Shown: positions 7,871 to 17,949, counted from the stretch's first letter. The stretch is 37,280 nt of DNA from an uncultured Kordia sp. (GCF_947489565.1 NZ_CANLEA010000036.1:1-37280); one strand, 5' to 3'. Notes: generated by a model from the letters alone, not told the origin. Numbers and translations are program-made.

Positions 7871-8803
7871 ATGATGAACATAAAGACTACACTTACCCTT
7901 ATTGCATGTATACTTTGTTATAGTATGTCTGCGCAAGTAATTACTAATGAACAAGATTCTACAATTCAATTTTTTCCAATTTTTAAAAAAGGACAAAAGT
8001 TGACCTATGAGGTGAATAGAATAAATCATACACCAGAGGGAAAAGACACTACAAACTATCATTTGAATTTCAAATTTGGCAAAACTGAAGGTGATTTTGT
8101 AAATGCTACGATTTATTTAGACAAGTTTGATAACAATAATTTGGAAAGTGTACTTCTAAATGATGTAAAAAGCGAGATTCACTTAAATATCGCTAAAGCA
8201 GAATTTAGTATTACTAATGAAGAAAAAGTGAATAAGAAAATTCAAAAAAATATAAAAAAGGCAAAACAAAAATTTTCAAATGACTCAGATTTATTAGAAT
8301 TAATTTCTTCATTAGAACAGCAATTAAATGAAGGTTCATTTTCTGTAACGCGTATTTATCAACAAGATATCAAGTCTATTTTTGGATTTTATAAAAAAGA
8401 AATTTCATATCAATATTATATTAAGGATACAATTCCTAAAAAAGATCCTATGGGACATGACACTAAAGTAGTGAGGAAGTATGGGGTTTTTAAAGTAGGA
8501 GAGAAGTATGAATTCACGCATTCATCAGAGACTCTGAATGATGGAATTAAAGCAGCGATGCGGAAGGATACAGAAAAGGCAATTAGAGAACAGTTCAAAG
8601 ATTCTCTTGATGTAGAAGGCAAACCTATCGAAATTGCTGAAATAATTTTAGAAGATCAGGATATAGATGTTGAAGTAAAAAAAGAGATACGAATTGTATA
8701 TACTAGTGAAAGTGGAATTGTAAGTTCTTTTTCTTTAGTAGATAAAAAAAACATTTTTGATTTAAAATTATTGTTGAAACGAACGCTTCGACTTTTAGAA
8801 TAA
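7871..8803 (+). CDS. Secreted protein of unknown function
   Basis: The 310 residues begin with a signal peptide (hydrophobic TLTLIACILCYS, cleavage probably after MSAQ around residue 22), so the protein is exported. No family is recognised. The mature part is lysine- and glutamate-rich with alternating strands; a helical, charged segment lies around 115-145. Most of it looks like a periplasmic beta-rich protein of the kind common in flavobacteria. It has no lipobox and no C-terminal type IX sorting domain. It appears to be a single-gene unit bounded by a palindrome upstream and a strong hairpin terminator downstream. Confidence 0.75.
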   Translation: MMNIKTTLTLIACILCYSMSAQVITNEQDSTIQFFPIFKKGQKLTYEVNRINHTPEGKDTTNYHLNFKFGKTEGDFVNATIYLDKFDNNNLESVLLNDVKSEIHLNIAKAEFSITNEEKVNKKIQKNIKKAKQKFSNDSDLLELISSLEQQLNEGSFSVTRIYQQDIKSIFGFYKKEISYQYYIKDTIPKKDPMGHDTKVVRKYGVFKVGEKYEFTHSSETLNDGIKAAMRKDTEKAIREQFKDSLDVEGKPIEIAEIILEDQDIDVEVKKEIRIVYTSESGIVSSFSLVDKKNIFDLKLLLKRTLRLLE

Positions 8804-8820
8804 AAAAAGATCTTTCTTAA

Positions 8821-8862
8821 AAAATATAAAACCACGTCAGTTGACGTGGTTTTATATTTTTG
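8821..8862 (+). terminator. Long perfect hairpin terminator
   Basis: AAAATATAAAACCACGTCA (8821-8839) pairs perfectly with its complement at 8842-8860, leaving only a GT centre, and ends in a T-run. The symmetric A and T flanks let it act in both directions. It lies 17 bases after the stop of the secreted protein gene. A diverged copy of the GC part recurs at 8994-9017. Confidence 0.85.
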
Positions 8863-8915
8863 TGGGCAGCGCAGGATTATTTGATGATCCTATTACACCA
8901 CTCCTGCAAATAAGA
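8861..8915 (-). other. Possible decayed tRNA 3' end
   Basis: GTGGGCAGCGCAGGATT (from 8863) closely resembles GTGGGGAGAGCAGGATT at the 3' end of tRNA-Tyr (from 9028), and both follow an AACCACGTCA hairpin. Beyond this the similarity to the T-arm is lost (TATTTGATGATCC instead of CGAACCTGC). The likely reading is a tandem duplication of hairpin plus tRNA 3' end, with the first copy decayed. A chance resemblance is possible, as the matching stretch is short. Confidence 0.4.
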
Positions 8916-8989
8916 AACCAACAGCTAACGCTGAATTATTTTTTTGTTTTACCTCAAAATACAAACTTTGTTTAGTTTTTCCATAAAAC

Positions 8990-9017
8990 AAAAAAACCAC
9001 GTCAAATGACATGGTTT
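8990..9017 (-). terminator. Terminator downstream of tRNA-Tyr
   Basis: Read on the minus strand, AAACCATGTCA pairs with TGACGTGGTTT (one G-T wobble, TT centre) and continues into a run of T. It starts 11 bases past the tRNA 3' end and so terminates that transcript. Confidence 0.75.
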
Positions 9018-9028
9018 CTTTTTTGATG

Positions 9029-9110
<82 letters not shown>

Positions 9111-9135
9111 AACGCTTTTTGCTTTATTGCGGTTG

Positions 9136-9166
9136 CAAATATACTATTGTTTTTGAACCGTGCAAA
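9136..9166 (-). promoter_or_regulatory. Promoter of tRNA-Tyr
   Basis: Minus strand: a -33 TTTG (9166-9163), a 19-base spacer and a -7 box TATATTTG (9143-9136), a near-ideal Bacteroidota promoter. It lies 25 bases ahead of the tRNA 5' end. Confidence 0.75.
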
Positions 9167-9238
9167 TAAAAAATATGCGTTTTTTTTGATAAAAAACTAA
9201 CTTATTGAAAATCAGTTTCTATCTAATTTAAATTATTT

Positions 9239-10396
9239 TTATTTTCCTAATAATTCTTTAATCTTTGCTTCTAAAGATGCGCCACGCAAGTTTCTATCTA
9301 CGATTTCACCTTTTTCATTTAAGATAAATGTAGCAGGAATAGAACGAACATTATATGTACGAGCAATAGCATCTCTAAATCCATCTAAGTTGGAAACTTG
9401 AGGCCATGTCAAACCATCCGTTTTAATAGCACGAAGCCAATCTTCTTTTGCATTATTTTGATTTGGACGACCATCTAAAGAAACTCCAATGATTTCCAAT
9501 CCATCTTTATGATATTTTTCGTAAATCTTTACAACATTCGGATTCTCTCTACGGCAAGGTCCACACCAAGCTGCCCAAAAATCGATGATCGTTACTTTTC
9601 CTTTGATATCATTTAATGCAATTGTTTTTCCTTCAGGATTTGGCGCAGAGAAATTTGGAGCTACCGAACCAAGTGATGAACGTAGTAATTCCGTTGATTT
9701 TGTATATAAGTTTTCGCCAACACGTGTCTTTTTCAAATCGTCTGGAAGTGCGTCAAAGAACTGTTTTGCCTTTTTTGGAGTTGTCAACTTATTGCGCAAC
9801 ATACGATCTACCAACATTACAGAAATATACGAATCTGGATGCTCTAGCACATATTTTTCTTGGTATTGAATAGCTTGTTTATCCAAACTAGCAACTTCAG
9901 CTTTAGCTGTATTAATAACAGCAGTATCTTTTGAAGCAATTGCTTTTTGATAACGCGCTCTTACAGTTTGTACTTTTTCAGCTAATACTTTCGATTCTTC
10001 AATAAAATTCACATACTCTTGATTGTGTTTTCCACCAGAAACTTTTGCTGCGGAAAGATTCTGTCTATCAGCTTCAATAGTTATATTTCCATTCTCTAAA
10101 AGTAAATTAATATTACCTTCAGCACCATTTACATAGATAAATCCTAATTCCGGATGCGTTACTTTTCCTGTAAAAGTAAATTTTCCATTTTGTATCACAG
10201 CGGTATCTTTTGGCTGTGGAACACCTTTTTCATTAGAAGTTTTCAAAAATGCACGTACACCATCAGGAAGTCCATTAATGGTAGTTTCTATGGTATATCC
10301 ATCTGTTGAATTTTGTGTCTTTTTATCACAAGAAGTAAACAGTAGTGTACCAATAACACTAGTAATCACAAATACTTTCTTCACGTTTAAATACAT
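9239..10396 (-). CDS. TlpA-like thiol-disulfide lipoprotein
   Basis: A 385-residue envelope lipoprotein. The lipobox LLFTSC puts the lipidated Cys at 23. Residues about 33-115 resemble the DUF4369 beta domain common in Bacteroidota, 125-235 form a helical linker, and 243-385 are a thioredoxin-like TlpA/AhpC-TSA domain with the redox motif WCGPC (Cys278, Cys281). The cis-Pro region RSIPATFIL is present. Such proteins reduce or exchange disulfides in periplasmic clients; the partner is unknown. The ATG start is used, but a GTG four codons in would give an equally good signal peptide. A TAAATTTG -7 box lies 32 bases upstream. Confidence 0.92.
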   Translation of the reverse strand: MYLNVKKVFVITSVIGTLLFTSCDKKTQNSTDGYTIETTINGLPDGVRAFLKTSNEKGVPQPKDTAVIQNGKFTFTGKVTHPELGFIYVNGAEGNINLLLENGNITIEADRQNLSAAKVSGGKHNQEYVNFIEESKVLAEKVQTVRARYQKAIASKDTAVINTAKAEVASLDKQAIQYQEKYVLEHPDSYISVMLVDRMLRNKLTTPKKAKQFFDALPDDLKKTRVGENLYTKSTELLRSSLGSVAPNFSAPNPEGKTIALNDIKGKVTIIDFWAAWCGPCRRENPNVVKIYEKYHKDGLEIIGVSLDGRPNQNNAKEDWLRAIKTDGLTWPQVSNLDGFRDAIARTYNVRSIPATFILNEKGEIVDRNLRGASLEAKIKELLGK

Positions 10397-10427
10397 TTTT
10401 ATTGAATAATTTTAAAAGTTAAACGCG

Positions 10428-10435
10428 CAAATTTA
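10428..10435 (-). promoter_or_regulatory. -7 box for the TlpA-like gene
   Basis: On the minus strand TAAATTTG matches TAnnTTTG and lies 32 bases upstream of the ATG. No -33 TTG at the expected distance was found. Confidence 0.45.
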
Positions 10436-10464
10436 ACCAAATGTGAAGAATTACCCTAGAAAAA

Positions 10465-10938
10465 TTAGAATTGATAGCGCACTCCAATGGCTAAGTCCAA
10501 ACCTAAATCATCATTAAAACCATCGTCAAAGCCAATTTCTGGACGCACATCTATAGAAAGCTGCAATGGGAAATCAAAATTATATTCAATACCTACATCA
10601 CCAGCTAAAAACGCATAAAAACCATCATTTGTTAAGTTTCTATTGCTATTCCAGCTTCCAATTCCGCCACCAGCACCAGCATACCAGTTAAATCCGCCAT
10701 CAATATTCCAAACCCATTGGTACAGTCCAGTTATCTTGTACGCATCGTACTCATCGCTGTCTTTCCAGCCTAAATCTAATTCCAAACGGTTATTATCCCA
10801 CAAAGCTCTTTGATACGAAATCTCAGTGCCAAATCCATCATTTCCACCAATTCGCAAACCAATGGCATTATCTGAAATTTGTTGAGCAGAAGCCGTATAT
10901 CCTAAAAATAAAATCCCTAAAATCAATAGTTTTTTCAT
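10465..10938 (-). CDS. Outer-membrane beta-barrel-like protein
   Basis: The 157-residue product has a clear signal peptide (MKKLLILGILFLGYTASAQ) and a mature part of alternating aromatic and polar residues, rich in Gly, Trp, Tyr and Asp. It ends in VRYQF, with the C-terminal aromatic typical of outer-membrane barrels. The length would allow about eight strands. Asp-rich turns (DDGFNDDLGLD) are near the C terminus. No enzyme motif is seen, and the role may be structural. It is separated from the large oxidoreductase by a 190-base divergent intergenic region, in which I saw no convincing promoter box. Confidence 0.8.
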   Translation of the reverse strand: MKKLLILGILFLGYTASAQQISDNAIGLRIGGNDGFGTEISYQRALWDNNRLELDLGWKDSDEYDAYKITGLYQWVWNIDGGFNWYAGAGGGIGSWNSNRNLTNDGFYAFLAGDVGIEYNFDFPLQLSIDVRPEIGFDDGFNDDLGLDLAIGVRYQF

Positions 10939-11130
10939 GTCTTACTAGTTTATGTTTTTAATTTTGTTTGATGAAATAAACCAACAACCGTACCATTTAT
11001 AAAAGAACCATTTTTTAATTAATTTCACATGTTAATATCTTATTGTGATACGTTGCTTGTTTGTTATTTATAACTAAAAAAATAAGTTTATATTGCTGCG
11101 AAAATTACACACAAGATCAATAATAGTGGC

Positions 11131-14049
11131 ATGAAGGCGAAATTGGAACAGTTGAAAAACACCTTTTCAGGAGCAATTTTTTATGATGATTTACACAGGA
11201 TTTTATATGCTACGGATGCATCTGTATATCGCAAACTCCCGCTAGCCGTTGCGTATCCTAAGCATATAGCCGATTTAAAACTATTGATCGATTTTGCTAA
11301 CACAAATAATACATCACTTATTCCAAGAACAGCAGGAACTTCATTGGCAGGACAATGTGTTGGTGAAGGAATTGTAGTAGATGTTTCAAAATATTTTACA
11401 GAAATTTTAACGATTGATGAAACTGCAAAAACGGTCACAGTACAACCTGGTGTTGTGCGTGATGCGCTAAACAATCATTTAAAAGCAACTCATTTATTTT
11501 TTGGACCCAATACTTCTACATCCAATCGTTGTATGATTGGTGGAATGGTAGGAAACAACTCTTCGGGAACGACTTCGATAAAATATGGCGTTACGCGCGA
11601 TAAAGTCATTGAAATGGACGTATTATTATCTGATGGAAGTGAAGTGACTTTTGGAGAAATCACGACCGAAGAATTCCATCAAAAACGAACTTTAAACACG
11701 CTTGAAGGCACTATTTATCAAAAAGTATATGACATGCTTTCTGATGAAGCAAACCAACAGGAAATCACGGCGCAATTCCCTAAAGAAGCCATTCACAGAC
11801 GAAATACAGGTTATGCCATTGACGAATTGCTCAAATCCAAACCATTTTCAGCAAATGGCGAGACCTTCAATATGTGTAAACTACTGTCAGGAAGTGAAGG
11901 AACCTTGGCATTTACAACACAAATAACGCTTCAGCTAGATGAATTGCCACCAACACAAAGTTGCGTAGTTGCAGCACATTATAAAAGTATTGAAGACTGT
12001 TTGCAATCGGTTTCATTGACCATGCAACATAATTTGTACACTTGCGAAATGATGGATAAGATCATTTTAGATTGTACAAAGTCAAATCTGGCACAAGCCA
12101 AAAACAGATTCTTTGTAAAAGGAGATCCACAAGCTATTTTATTGCTCGAATTACGATCAAATTCGGAAGAAGACTTACAAACACAAACAAAAGCCTTAAT
12201 CGCTTCGCTTGAAAACGAAAACAAAAGCTATCATTATCCTGTGTTAAAAGGTGATGAAATAAGCAAAGCAATGGAATTGCGCAAAGCAGGTTTAGGACTT
12301 TTAGGAAATATTATTGGAGACAAAAAAGCGGTGGCATGTATTGAAGATACTGCGGTAGCGCTAGAAGATTTGGCGGATTATATTGATGAATTCTCTCAGT
12401 TAATGGCAAAATATCAGCAAAAAGCGGTGTATTATGCACATGCAGGAGCAGGAGAATTGCATTTACGTCCCATATTGAACTTAAAAAAGAAAGCAGATGT
12501 CGTATTGTTCCGAAAAATAACACACGATGTTGCCAAATTGGTAAAAAAATACAACGGTTCGTTTAGTGGTGAACATGGTGACGGAATTGTGCGTGCGGAA
12601 TTCATTCCCATTATGATAGGAGCGAAGAACTACGAATTATTAAAAGAAGTGAAAGCTGTTTTTGACCCGAACAATATTTTCAATCCTGGAAAAATTGTTG
12701 ATGCAGCGAAAATGGACACTTCGTTACGCTATGAAATTGATCGGACTGAGCCAGAAATAGAGACTTTATACGATTTCTCAGATAGTGAAGGAATTTTGCG
12801 TGCTGCAGAAAAATGCAATGGTTCGGGCGATTGTAGAAAACCAGCTTCGTTTTCGGGCGCTATGTGTCCAAGTTACCGAGCTACAACCAATGAAAAAGAT
12901 ACCACGCGGGCAAGAGCTAATGCATTGCGAGAGTTTCTAACCGTCTCAGAAAAAGAGAATAAATTTGATCATAAAGAACTGAAAGAAGTTTTTGATTTGT
13001 GTTTAAGTTGTAAAGCCTGCGCTAGTGAATGTCCAAGTAATGTAGATGTGGCAGCATTAAAAGCAGAATTTTTACATCAATATTATAAATCAAACAAACC
13101 AACTTTTCGTGATAAAGCGTTTGCATTTTCTACCAAATCCAATCGTTTGGCAAGCAAGTTTCCGGGACTTTCTAACTTTGCAAAAACAAATCGTTTTACA
13201 TCAAAAATGATTAAAAATAGGCTAGGAGTTGCCCAAGAACGCACATTACCTATTAATTCAAGTAAAACTTTAGATAAAATAATTCAAAATTCATTAAATC
13301 AGTTAAATGCTAATATTTTAAAATCTAAAAAAATATATGTATTTAGTGATGAGTTTACCAATTATTTAGAATCTGACATTGGACAAGATGCTTTGATCGT
13401 TTTATCTAAATTAGGATATGAAATCAAGCATGTTTCGCATGAAGAAAGCGGACGTACATTTATATCAAAAGGGTTCTTAGCGGAAGCAAAAAAAGTAGCT
13501 AACAAAAATGTAAATATCTTTAAAGATTTGATCAATGAAAATGCTGTTTTGGTAGGAATTGAACCTTCTGCAATTCTCACATTTCGCGATGAATATATCC
13601 GTTTGGCAGATGATAAAGAGGCAGCTAAAAAGATTGCAAAGCATACATATTTATTGGAAGAATTCCTTGCGGCAGAAATCAAAGCAGGCGAAATTACTTC
13701 GGAATCCTTTACAGAAGAAGCTAAAAACATCAAAATTCATGTGCATTGCTATCAAAAAGCGCTTTCAAATCAAAAGTGTACGTATGATATCTTAAATCTT
13801 CCAAAAAATTACAAACCAACCATTATTGCTTCAGGTTGTTGTGGAATGGCAGGTTCATTTGGATATGAAAAAGAACACTATGAAGTCAGCATGAAAGTTG
13901 GCGAACAATCCTTATTTCCTGCGGTTAGAGCAGCAGAAGTAGATACCATAATTGCTGCCAATGGTACAAGTTGTCGTCATCAAATAAAAGATGGAACTGA
14001 TAAAGATGCTTTACATCCAATTACAGTGCTGAGACGCGCGCTGATTTAA
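11131..14049 (+). CDS. FAD/Fe-S oxidoreductase (GlcD-GlcF fusion, YdiJ-like)
   Basis: A 972-residue fusion of an FAD-linked oxidase with an iron-sulfur subunit, similar to YdiJ, D-2-hydroxyglutarate or D-lactate dehydrogenases that pass electrons toward the respiratory chain. In order: the FAD-binding PCMH domain with PRTAGTSLAGQCVGEG (about 63) and GGMVGNNSSGTTSIKYG (about 137), the C-terminal oxidase part with SGEHGDGIVR (about 476), CNGSGDCRKP (about 561), a ferredoxin-like CLSCKACASECPS cluster (about 624) and a CCG domain with SGCCGMAG (about 901). It stands alone on this strand with no obvious operon partner. The substrate, a 2-hydroxyacid, cannot be specified. Confidence 0.92.
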   Translation: MKAKLEQLKNTFSGAIFYDDLHRILYATDASVYRKLPLAVAYPKHIADLKLLIDFANTNNTSLIPRTAGTSLAGQCVGEGIVVDVSKYFTEILTIDETAKTVTVQPGVVRDALNNHLKATHLFFGPNTSTSNRCMIGGMVGNNSSGTTSIKYGVTRDKVIEMDVLLSDGSEVTFGEITTEEFHQKRTLNTLEGTIYQKVYDMLSDEANQQEITAQFPKEAIHRRNTGYAIDELLKSKPFSANGETFNMCKLLSGSEGTLAFTTQITLQLDELPPTQSCVVAAHYKSIEDCLQSVSLTMQHNLYTCEMMDKIILDCTKSNLAQAKNRFFVKGDPQAILLLELRSNSEEDLQTQTKALIASLENENKSYHYPVLKGDEISKAMELRKAGLGLLGNIIGDKKAVACIEDTAVALEDLADYIDEFSQLMAKYQQKAVYYAHAGAGELHLRPILNLKKKADVVLFRKITHDVAKLVKKYNGSFSGEHGDGIVRAEFIPIMIGAKNYELLKEVKAVFDPNNIFNPGKIVDAAKMDTSLRYEIDRTEPEIETLYDFSDSEGILRAAEKCNGSGDCRKPASFSGAMCPSYRATTNEKDTTRARANALREFLTVSEKENKFDHKELKEVFDLCLSCKACASECPSNVDVAALKAEFLHQYYKSNKPTFRDKAFAFSTKSNRLASKFPGLSNFAKTNRFTSKMIKNRLGVAQERTLPINSSKTLDKIIQNSLNQLNANILKSKKIYVFSDEFTNYLESDIGQDALIVLSKLGYEIKHVSHEESGRTFISKGFLAEAKKVANKNVNIFKDLINENAVLVGIEPSAILTFRDEYIRLADDKEAAKKIAKHTYLLEEFLAAEIKAGEITSESFTEEAKNIKIHVHCYQKALSNQKCTYDILNLPKNYKPTIIASGCCGMAGSFGYEKEHYEVSMKVGEQSLFPAVRAAEVDTIIAANGTSCRHQIKDGTDKDALHPITVLRRALI

Positions 14050-14138
14050 ATTAGCTGGTTTTACAAGGCTTTTGGACTCTTGTAACTACAATTTTTATAA
14101 TTTTTCACATTACTTTGATTAATTCTTTAAAAAACGAA

Positions 14139-14465
14139 ATGGCAATACCTCAAAAAAGACAAGGATTTAGAAAAATTACCGTTATGGGAATAATCTTTAA
14201 TTGGAAATTCTCAGGAGGAGTAGACGTAAGACCTGTCAGTAATAAAGATAATAAGCTATTTATTGATTATGGCTGGTATGATGATTGGTTGTATGTACAT
14301 AATAAAGAAAATAAACCTCCAGACTATGAGCCGCAAATAGTAACTCCAAACTTTGTTAGAAAATCGATAGAATTTGCAATTGAAAACGGTTGGAACACAG
14401 AAAATAAAACAGGAAAGTTTGACATAATGTATAAAGACGGTAAATATAAATTGAAACTATTTTAG
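14139..14465 (+). CDS. Small cytosolic protein of unknown function
   Basis: A protein of about 108 residues of unknown family. It has no signal peptide or membrane helix. It opens with basic residues (IPQKRQGFRK), is rich in Trp and Tyr (DYGWYDDWLYV) and ends with a Lys-rich strand. The frame is open from a TTG at 14115, but the ATG at 14139 is preferred because it is the first standard start with an A-rich leader. Its stop codon overlaps that of the convergent gene by 4 bases. Position and codon use suggest a real gene; no function can be inferred. Confidence 0.65.
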   Translation: MAIPQKRQGFRKITVMGIIFNWKFSGGVDVRPVSNKDNKLFIDYGWYDDWLYVHNKENKPPDYEPQIVTPNFVRKSIEFAIENGWNTENKTGKFDIMYKDGKYKLKLF

Positions 14466-15172
14466 TTCTGAATAGAATCAATGCGTCTGATTAATTTTTT
14501 AGCGCCATCTCTAGCCTTTGTATAAATCTCTTTCATTCGTTCTTCCCTTAAAATCGCCATATTGATATAATTTTTCCCTTCTTTTGAGCTTACAACGTTC
14601 AAAAGGTTTTTTCTATTTTCTTCTTTATTTGTCACAGAAGAAGTTGCGTCAATATATTCCAATTCATAATGATTTTGGTATATCCAAAAATCCATGTCCT
14701 TATCTACAGATTTTGCTTCCCAACTATTGAATTCATTCAAATAATTATTAAAAACGGAATAATAATTATTCAACTTTTCAAACAAAAACTCTTTCTCAGG
14801 TAATGTTACAATTCCCGATTCTACCATTTTTTTATAAGTTCCGTCATTGATAGAAATATTATTAGTTCCAGAAGTGACGAGGCTTTGTATGTTGCTTGTT
14901 GAAAACTTAGCTAAACTATCTGCATTGAATAAGCTTTTTTTGTAATCTATTTTTAAATCAATTCTTTTGATAGCGCTATTGAAATAGGTAGTATCTATTT
15001 CTAAATCTTTCTTGATTTTAGCAATATATGAGTTTGCTTTATTCAAAGAAATGCGATTCTCATTCCAATTATTAATATTCATAGCAATGAGAATACCTGC
15101 AATGATTAAAATCAATTCTCCGAATGAAAATAATACATATTGTTTAAAACTTTTCTTCTTTAAATTTTTCAT
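14462..15172 (-). CDS. DUF6090-like membrane-anchored protein
   Basis: A 236-residue protein with one N-terminal membrane helix directly after a basic start: MKNLKKKSFKQYVLFSFGE and then a helix ending in INNWNENR. This pattern is characteristic of the flavobacterial family DUF6090, whose function is unknown. The remaining 200 residues are helical and extracytoplasmic or cytoplasmic, with many Lys, Glu and Asn. The frame extends to 15229 with a non-ATG start, but the ATG at 15172 gives the family-typical N terminus. The 4-base stop overlap with the convergent small gene (14139-14465) means both transcripts must run into each other. Confidence 0.75.
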   Translation of the reverse strand: MKNLKKKSFKQYVLFSFGELILIIAGILIAMNINNWNENRISLNKANSYIAKIKKDLEIDTTYFNSAIKRIDLKIDYKKSLFNADSLAKFSTSNIQSLVTSGTNNISINDGTYKKMVESGIVTLPEKEFLFEKLNNYYSVFNNYLNEFNSWEAKSVDKDMDFWIYQNHYELEYIDATSSVTNKEENRKNLLNVVSSKEGKNYINMAILREERMKEIYTKARDGAKKLIRRIDSIQN

Positions 15173-15344
15173 GGGAATGTAGGGTAAATTACGCGTAGTC
15201 TTAATTATGCAACTATTAATCAGAGGCAAATTAATAATTATTTTCGGTTTAAAACAGACAGCACGTATTTCTGTTAAAATTCAGAAGAAATCAAGTTGCT
15301 TTATGAAGCAAACTAAATTCATCTAAGAAGTCTAACAATCTAAA

Positions 15345-16178
15345 CTATTTCGGATCTTCCACAATCGTAATAGCAGCAAGTAAATCCTTATAATCCATAG
15401 ATTTCAACTCTTCATCTGCATAAAAAGCGGTCAAACGATCTTCGTTGTGACGGTAGAGTTTCCAACGGTTCTTATGATATTCCAAAGCAGTCAAATTTTC
15501 AACCCAATCTCCAGAATTTAGATAGATACAAGAACCTTTTCTGTTAGTTTTCTTTTCCATTTGCGGTTGATGAATATGTCCGCAGACTACATATCCGTAA
15601 CCATTATCAATGGCTAAATCGGCAGCAACTTCTTCAAAATCATTGATGTATTTTACAGCTTTCTTTACGCTGTTTTTAATTTTTTTGGAAAGCGAGTATT
15701 TTTCACGTCCAAATTTTAACAAAACCCAGTTGACTACACGGTTGAAACGAATTAACAAATCATAACCCATTCCGCCTAATTTTGCAATCCATTTTGCATT
15801 TTGAATAGAAGCATCAAACACATCGCCATGAAAAAACCATGCTTTTTCACCATTCAACTCTAAAACAAGTTTATCAACCAATGAAAAATTGCCAAGTTTT
15901 GTATCTGAAAAACGACGTAATGATTCATCGTGATTTCCAGTAATATAAATAACTTCAACACCTTTGGTTGTAAAGTCAATCAGCTTTTTAATAATTTGCA
16001 AATGTGGTTTTGGGAAATAACGTTTTCTAAATTGCCAAATATCAATAATATCGCCATTCAAAATAACTTTTTTAGGATCAATACTATTCAAGTAGGCCAA
16101 TAATTCATTGGCATGACAGCCATACGTTCCTAAATGAACATCGGATATGACAACTAGATCTATTTTTCGCTTTTTCAT
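15345..16178 (-). CDS. LpxH-like UDP-2,3-diacylglucosamine diphosphatase
   Basis: A 277-residue calcineurin-type metallophosphoesterase. The metal ligands are present: SDVHLG (Asp13, His15), LNGDIID (Asp43), GNHDE (81-85), FHGDVFD (about 118) and GHIHQPQ (about 197-203). The length and the order of motifs fit the UDP-2,3-diacylglucosamine diphosphatase family (LpxH/LpxG-like) of lipid A synthesis, as usually annotated in Bacteroidota; other phosphoesterase substrates are possible. It is a stand-alone gene, and the TCTAACAATCTAA tail at its 3' end resembles the repeat tails at both window ends. Confidence 0.82.
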   Translation of the reverse strand: MKKRKIDLVVISDVHLGTYGCHANELLAYLNSIDPKKVILNGDIIDIWQFRKRYFPKPHLQIIKKLIDFTTKGVEVIYITGNHDESLRRFSDTKLGNFSLVDKLVLELNGEKAWFFHGDVFDASIQNAKWIAKLGGMGYDLLIRFNRVVNWVLLKFGREKYSLSKKIKNSVKKAVKYINDFEEVAADLAIDNGYGYVVCGHIHQPQMEKKTNRKGSCIYLNSGDWVENLTALEYHKNRWKLYRHNEDRLTAFYADEELKSMDYKDLLAAITIVEDPK

Positions 16179-16342
16179 GTACTATTCTTAGAACGCTACA
16201 AATAAAAAACAAACAAGAAAATTCTATGAAAAACTAGCGTTAAGCTTAGTTGTCTGAATGTTAATAATTTATCAATTGAATCCATCAAATGTTAAGTTAA
16301 TTTTAAGCATTTGTTGGGTTTTTAAATCTGTTAGTTTAAATT

Positions 16343-16350
16343 TACATTTG
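16343..16350 (+). promoter_or_regulatory. -7 box of aroC promoter
   Basis: TACATTTG fits the Bacteroidota -7 consensus and lies 13 bases upstream of the ATG. A TTG at 16314-16316 is 26 bases upstream, a slightly long spacer. Confidence 0.55.
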
Positions 16351-16363
16351 TTAAAAAAATAGG

Positions 16364-17428
16364 ATGGCAGGAAATACTTTTGGATCACTTTTTAAATTGA
16401 CCACTTTTGGAGAATCACATGGAAGAGCAATTGGAGGAGTTATTGATGGATGTCCCGCAGGATTGGAATTGGATTTAGAAATGATTCAACATGAGATGAA
16501 TCGTAGAAAACCTGGGCAATCAGCAATTGTGACGCAACGTAAAGAACCGGATACTGTTGAGTTTTATTCGGGCATTTTTGAAGGAAAAACTACAGGAGTT
16601 CCTATCGGATTTGCCATTCATAATACCAATCAGAAGTCACGCGATTATTCACATATCAAAGACTCGTATCGTCCATCGCATGCCGATTATGTATACGATC
16701 AAAAATACGGACATCGCGATTATAGAGGTGGCGGAAGAAGTTCGGCACGAGAAACCGCTTGTAGAGTGGTAGCTGGAGCGATTGCAAAACAATTACTCTC
16801 AAACATCAACATAAATGCTTTTGTATCTTCAGTAGGAGAAATTTCATTAGATACACCTTATCATGAATTGGATTTTTCGTTGACAGAAAGCAATCCTGTT
16901 CGTTGTCCCGATCCTGCGAAAGCAGCCGAAATGGAGGAACGAATTCGACAAATACGCAAAGAAGGCGATACTATTGGCGGAACTGTAATGTGTGTAATTC
17001 AAAATGTACCTATTGGATTAGGCGAACCTGTGTTTGATAAATTGCATGCAGAATTAGGAAAAGCCATGTTATCCATCAACGCTGTAAAAGGTTTTGAATA
17101 TGGAAGTGGTTTTGAAGGTGCCAAAATGAAAGGAAGTCAACACAACGATATATTTAATGCTGACGGAACTACGAAAACCAATCTTTCAGGAGGAATTCAA
17201 GGCGGAATCAGCAACGGAATGGATATTTACTTCAATGTAGCATTCAAACCTGTAGCAACCATTATGCAATCGCAAGATACCATCAACAAAGATGGTGAAA
17301 TTGTTGAAATGACAGGAAAAGGTCGTCACGATCCATGTGTCGTGCCAAGAGCTGTGCCTATTGTAGAAGCCATGGCAGCATTGGTATTAGCCGATTATTA
17401 TCTAATGAATAAAACGATCAAAATATGA
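16364..17428 (+). CDS. aroC: Chorismate synthase
   Basis: A 354-residue full-length chorismate synthase, which eliminates phosphate from 5-enolpyruvylshikimate-3-phosphate with reduced FMN as cofactor, the last step to chorismate. The three family signatures are present: [18 protein letters not shown] (16-33), [15 protein letters not shown] (about 116-130) and [20 protein letters not shown] (about 319-338). Its stop codon overlaps the ATG of the following membrane protein gene (ATGA), so the two are translationally coupled. No other shikimate genes are in the window. The start is supported by the -7 box 13 bases upstream. Confidence 0.98.
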   Translation: MAGNTFGSLFKLTTFGESHGRAIGGVIDGCPAGLELDLEMIQHEMNRRKPGQSAIVTQRKEPDTVEFYSGIFEGKTTGVPIGFAIHNTNQKSRDYSHIKDSYRPSHADYVYDQKYGHRDYRGGGRSSARETACRVVAGAIAKQLLSNININAFVSSVGEISLDTPYHELDFSLTESNPVRCPDPAKAAEMEERIRQIRKEGDTIGGTVMCVIQNVPIGLGEPVFDKLHAELGKAMLSINAVKGFEYGSGFEGAKMKGSQHNDIFNADGTTKTNLSGGIQGGISNGMDIYFNVAFKPVATIMQSQDTINKDGEIVEMTGKGRHDPCVVPRAVPIVEAMAALVLADYYLMNKTIKI

Positions 17429-17949
17429 CCGTAAAAGACTTTTTTGTAGTTGTAGTAAAAGTATTAGCATTGTATTTTTTCTTTAGTGGAATCATTCCAC
17501 TAGTCACACAATTAATTTTGTACAGAGAAATATATGACGCATCACAAATCATTGAGCTTGCAGGTATTATTTTGCTCTTTATAGCAATTATTTATTTCAT
17601 GCTTTCGCAAGCAACAACCATTGTGAAATTGCTAAAGTTAGACAAAGGATTTTCAACAGATCGTTTCGATTTCTCGGGGATGAACAGTAGGTATGTATTG
17701 GAAGCTACTATTTGTATTTTAGGGTTCTACATGGTGTTTTTTGTTGTACCCTATATTTTGATTGATGCTTATACGTTGATCAAATCAAACATCAATAGCC
17801 GAGTTTTTTCATTGGATGAAACTGCAGAAACACTACAAGCAAATTTAATCACCAATTTTTTATATATCTTAGTAGGATTGGTAATAATCTTTTTACGAAA
17901 ACCAATTTCAAAAGCATTTACGTCAACTAATTCAAAAACAACAACATAA
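17425..17949 (+). CDS. Four-helix membrane protein of unknown function
   Basis: A 174-residue hydrophobic protein with four predicted membrane helices (about 6-30, 42-64, 90-116 and 140-160) separated by short charged loops. It has no motif that I recognise. It is coupled to aroC through a 4-base ATGA overlap and sits 14 bases before the symporter gene, so aroC, this gene and the symporter probably form one transcript. It could help the symporter or act independently. Confidence 0.75.
   Translation: MTVKDFFVVVVKVLALYFFFSGIIPLVTQLILYREIYDASQIIELAGIILLFIAIIYFMLSQATTIVKLLKLDKGFSTDRFDFSGMNSRYVLEATICILGFYMVFFVVPYILIDAYTLIKSNINSRVFSLDETAETLQANLITNFLYILVGLVIIFLRKPISKAFTSTNSKTTT

Noticed and set aside
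14045-14100. Terminator after the FAD/Fe-S oxidoreductase
   Set aside because: TTACAAG/CTTGTAA is only a 7-base stem with an 11-base loop and no direct T-run.
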